Of a DNA stretch of 64,000 bases, positions 62,290 through 64,000 are shown one piece after another. Every line of letters begins with the position of its first letter. Position 1 is the stretch's first letter. Both the position numbers and the translations under genes were made by a program. Source of the DNA: Candidatus Rhodoferax mariagerensis (GTDB lineage: Bacteria; Pseudomonadota; Gammaproteobacteria; Burkholderiales; Burkholderiaceae_C). The stretch covers positions 4,998-68,997 of the forward strand of contig JADKAW010000019.1 of the NCBI GenBank assembly GCA_016719055.1, given 5' to 3'. Below the pieces are notes generated by a model that was not told where the DNA came from, ran no database searches, and saw nothing but the letters and a program-made list of their open reading frames with translations.

Positions 62290-63672
62290 CAACACCGAAC
62301 CCGGGTTGCCGTTTGCCGACGCAGGAACACCACCAAAACGCCGGGCCGGCCTGAGCCTGTTCTGGCGCACCTTTTTTTTGCAGGCCTTGTTGCTGGTGGG
62401 CTGCGTGCTGGCCTGGACCGAGACGCTGCACGAAATGGAAACCGAGCCCCGTGCCCTGCAAACGGCGCGCCAGATTGCCTCGGTGGTCAACCTGAGCCGC
62501 GCCGCCGTGAAGCACACCGATGCCATCGCCCGGGTGTCGTTGTTCAAGACCATGAAGGATGAGGAGCACGTCATCATCATGCCGCGCGAGCCAAAAGATG
62601 TGACCGAACCCTACGATGAGGACGACATCAGCCAGCACATCACCCAGGAGATCAGGTCCAAGTTGGGCCAGGGCTCATTGGTGGCCAAAAGTGTCAACGG
62701 GGTGGACGGGCTATGGGTCGGATTCACCATCGACAAAGACGGCTGTTGGCTCAGGCCAACCGCTCGCGCGTTTTGATCAGACCGCTGGCAGCACCTGGCT
62801 GATCTGGTTACTGACAGCGGGTTTTCTGTCCTTGATGGGGGCGGCCTGGATTGCCGGGCTGATCAACCAGCCCCTGAAAAACCTGGCTTTTGCCGCCAAG
62901 CGCGTGCGTACCGGCGACTTTGAAGCCAGCGTGCTTGATGAAACTGTCAGCACGCATGAAATCCGCGCTGTGAATGTTGGCTTTAACCGCATGACACAAA
63001 AGCTGGCCAAGATTGAACAAGACCGGGCTGTGATGCTGGCCGGCATCTCGCACGACCTGCGCACGCCGCTGGCGCGCCTACGTCTGGAAGCCGAGCTCAG
63101 CGTGGACAACCTGGAAGCGCGCGAGAACATGGTCAGCGACATCGTTCAGCTTGACGCCATCATCGGCAAGTTTCTGGACTATGCCCGCCCCAGCCAGAGC
63201 CCGCTGGCGGCGGTGTCACTCAATGATGCGGTTGAAAGCGCGGTGGCCAAGCTGCGCAAGCGCAGCGACATCCAGTTTCGGGTGGCGCTGGGAACGGCCT
63301 GCAGGTGCAGACGGATGGTGGAACTACGGCGTATACGAGTGGCAATCTGCTGGAAAACGCCGCCCGTTATGGCCAAATCGGTGGAAAGTGGCGTGGCCAG
63401 GTCGACATCTCAACGCGGCAGAACAAAGTGTTGCTGCGCATACGCGACCATGGCCTGGGTGTGCCGCCGGAGCAAATCAAAGACTGACCACGCCCTTCTT
63501 TCGGGACGAAACGGCACGCACCGCCAGCAACAGCACCGGACTGGGCCTGGCCATCGTGGAACAAACGGTGTCGCGCATGGGTGTGGCTCGACGACTTGAG
63601 CAACGCGAACAGTGGCCCGAGCTGTGCGCGCCAACATTCTGTTCCAACCCCAAATGGCAGCGCATCCAATGA
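62282..63672 (+). pseudogene. EnvZ/RisS-type sensor histidine kinase, multiply frameshifted
   Basis: Pieces of one membrane histidine kinase are spread over all three frames. 62282-62776 carries the first helix (WRTFFLQALLLVGCVLAWTE) and periplasmic domain. 62780-63300 carries the second helix, HAMP and the H-box (LAGISHDLRTPLARLRLEAEL). 63305-63487 carries the N-box (GNLLENAARYGQ). A further frame carries TTPFFRDETARTASNSTGLG and AIVEQTVSRMG. At least three frame changes occur, more than elsewhere in the window. The gene is either truly decayed or lies in a poor stretch of assembly. If real, the regulator has lost its partner. Confidence 0.88.
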
Positions 63673-63722
63673 GTGATCAGCCCTTGCTGTGCCTGCGTTA
63701 GACGCTCTATTTTTAAGAGCAA

Positions 63723-64000
63723 TTAACCTGCCTTGCGCGGTGGCAAACCCGTGTGCTGGGTCAGCAGCCGGCCCCTGACAGGCTGCGCAGCGGACCCGGC
63801 TGGCCTTGCGGCGCGGGCACCTGACGGTGTGGAGTTCTTTTTGCGGGCACTCTGGTAACCGGCATCTGCCAGCGGTTGCCAGGTCGGAATCAGGTGGTGC
63901 TTGCCATTGCCAATCAAATCACTGCGACCCATGGCTGTGGAAAGGCGCTTCACGCAGCAGCGGCCAGTTGTTGGCATCGTGGTAGCGCAAAAATGCCTTG
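63723..64000 (-). pseudogene. ygiQ: YgiQ-family radical SAM protein, 3' end with a +1 frameshift (partial)
   Basis: Only the C-terminal end is in the window. Beginning at base 64000 the frame reads KAFLRYHDANNWPLLREA, then the family sequence continues in another frame as MGRSDLIGNGKHHLIPTW and DAGYQSARKKNSTPSG, ending RLLTQHTGLPPRKAG. Dropping one C of GCGCC near 63950 joins them as REALSTAMGRSDLIG. YgiQ proteins have a central 4Fe-4S radical-SAM domain that is outside the window. Function is unknown. Confidence 0.8.

Overview
The window looks like chromosomal DNA of a betaproteobacterium of the Comamonadaceae type (Rhodoferax/Polaromonas-like). This is inferred from gene content and protein style: a DUF1840 protein, two class I polyhydroxyalkanoate (PHA) synthases, PEP-CTERM proteins, a TRAP transporter, a two-domain sulfurtransferase, PilU, and a short hairpin repeat that I associate with this group. 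Most of the window is moderately GC-rich housekeeping sequence in short operons on both strands. I saw no rRNA, tRNA, CRISPR array or complete insertion sequence.

Layout. 0-6.5 kb: a partial gene, a DUF1840 protein, an MscS channel gene with an in-frame TGA, and a TRAP transporter (small and large permease, plus a convergent frameshifted receptor gene). 6.6-9.8 kb: xseB-ispA-dxs isoprenoid operon (minus). 10.0-10.8 kb: a small inverted-repeat element abutting a decayed IS3-family transposase. 11.1-21.7 kb: Rieske oxygenase, DMT exporter, sulfurtransferase, rlmB, esterase, rubredoxin, thiD, hemL, rhodanese, enoyl-CoA hydratase and a SPOR protein. 21.8-27.2 kb: yaeQ, purB (frameshifted), GST, nhaA and class I fumarase. 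27.2-31.9 kb is an accessory island: one intact PEP-CTERM gene, a hipBA module followed by the tail of a lost PEP-CTERM gene, murI, and a broken second PEP-CTERM gene. A 20-bp palindrome lies at a similar distance upstream of both recognisable PEP-CTERM genes. 31.9-42 kb: dapC, dapD, pilU, prmB, yheS and a damaged dTDP-rhamnose operon (rfbBDAC). 42-49.7 kb: a PHA region with phaB-phaC1, ycaO-pgeF and a second synthase. 50-58.7 kb: TauE exporter, aldo/keto reductase, sbcB, relA, hydrolase, 3-hydroxybutyrate dehydrogenase and a PemK/MazF-type pair. 58.8-64 kb: a kinase-HDOD-GAF regulator, an OmpR-type regulator, a heavily broken sensor kinase and the 3' end of a YgiQ-like gene.

How the genes fit together. 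phaB, phaC1, phaC2 and the 3-hydroxybutyrate dehydrogenase cover synthesis and part of the re-use of PHB. dxs/ispA, hemL, thiD, murI, dapC/dapD, purB and fumarase are core metabolism. ycaO, prmB, rlmB and yheS act on the ribosome.

Two window-wide signals deserve attention. First, a 30-bp core repeat (TAGC, 20 variable bases, GGGCTA) occurs at least ten times with exact spacing, between genes and inside murI, prmB, pgeF and rfbD. Second, several genes, including purB, which cells normally need, carry +1 frameshifts that vanish if one base of a short homopolymer is removed. Sequencing error must therefore be excluded before any of these is called a true pseudogene.
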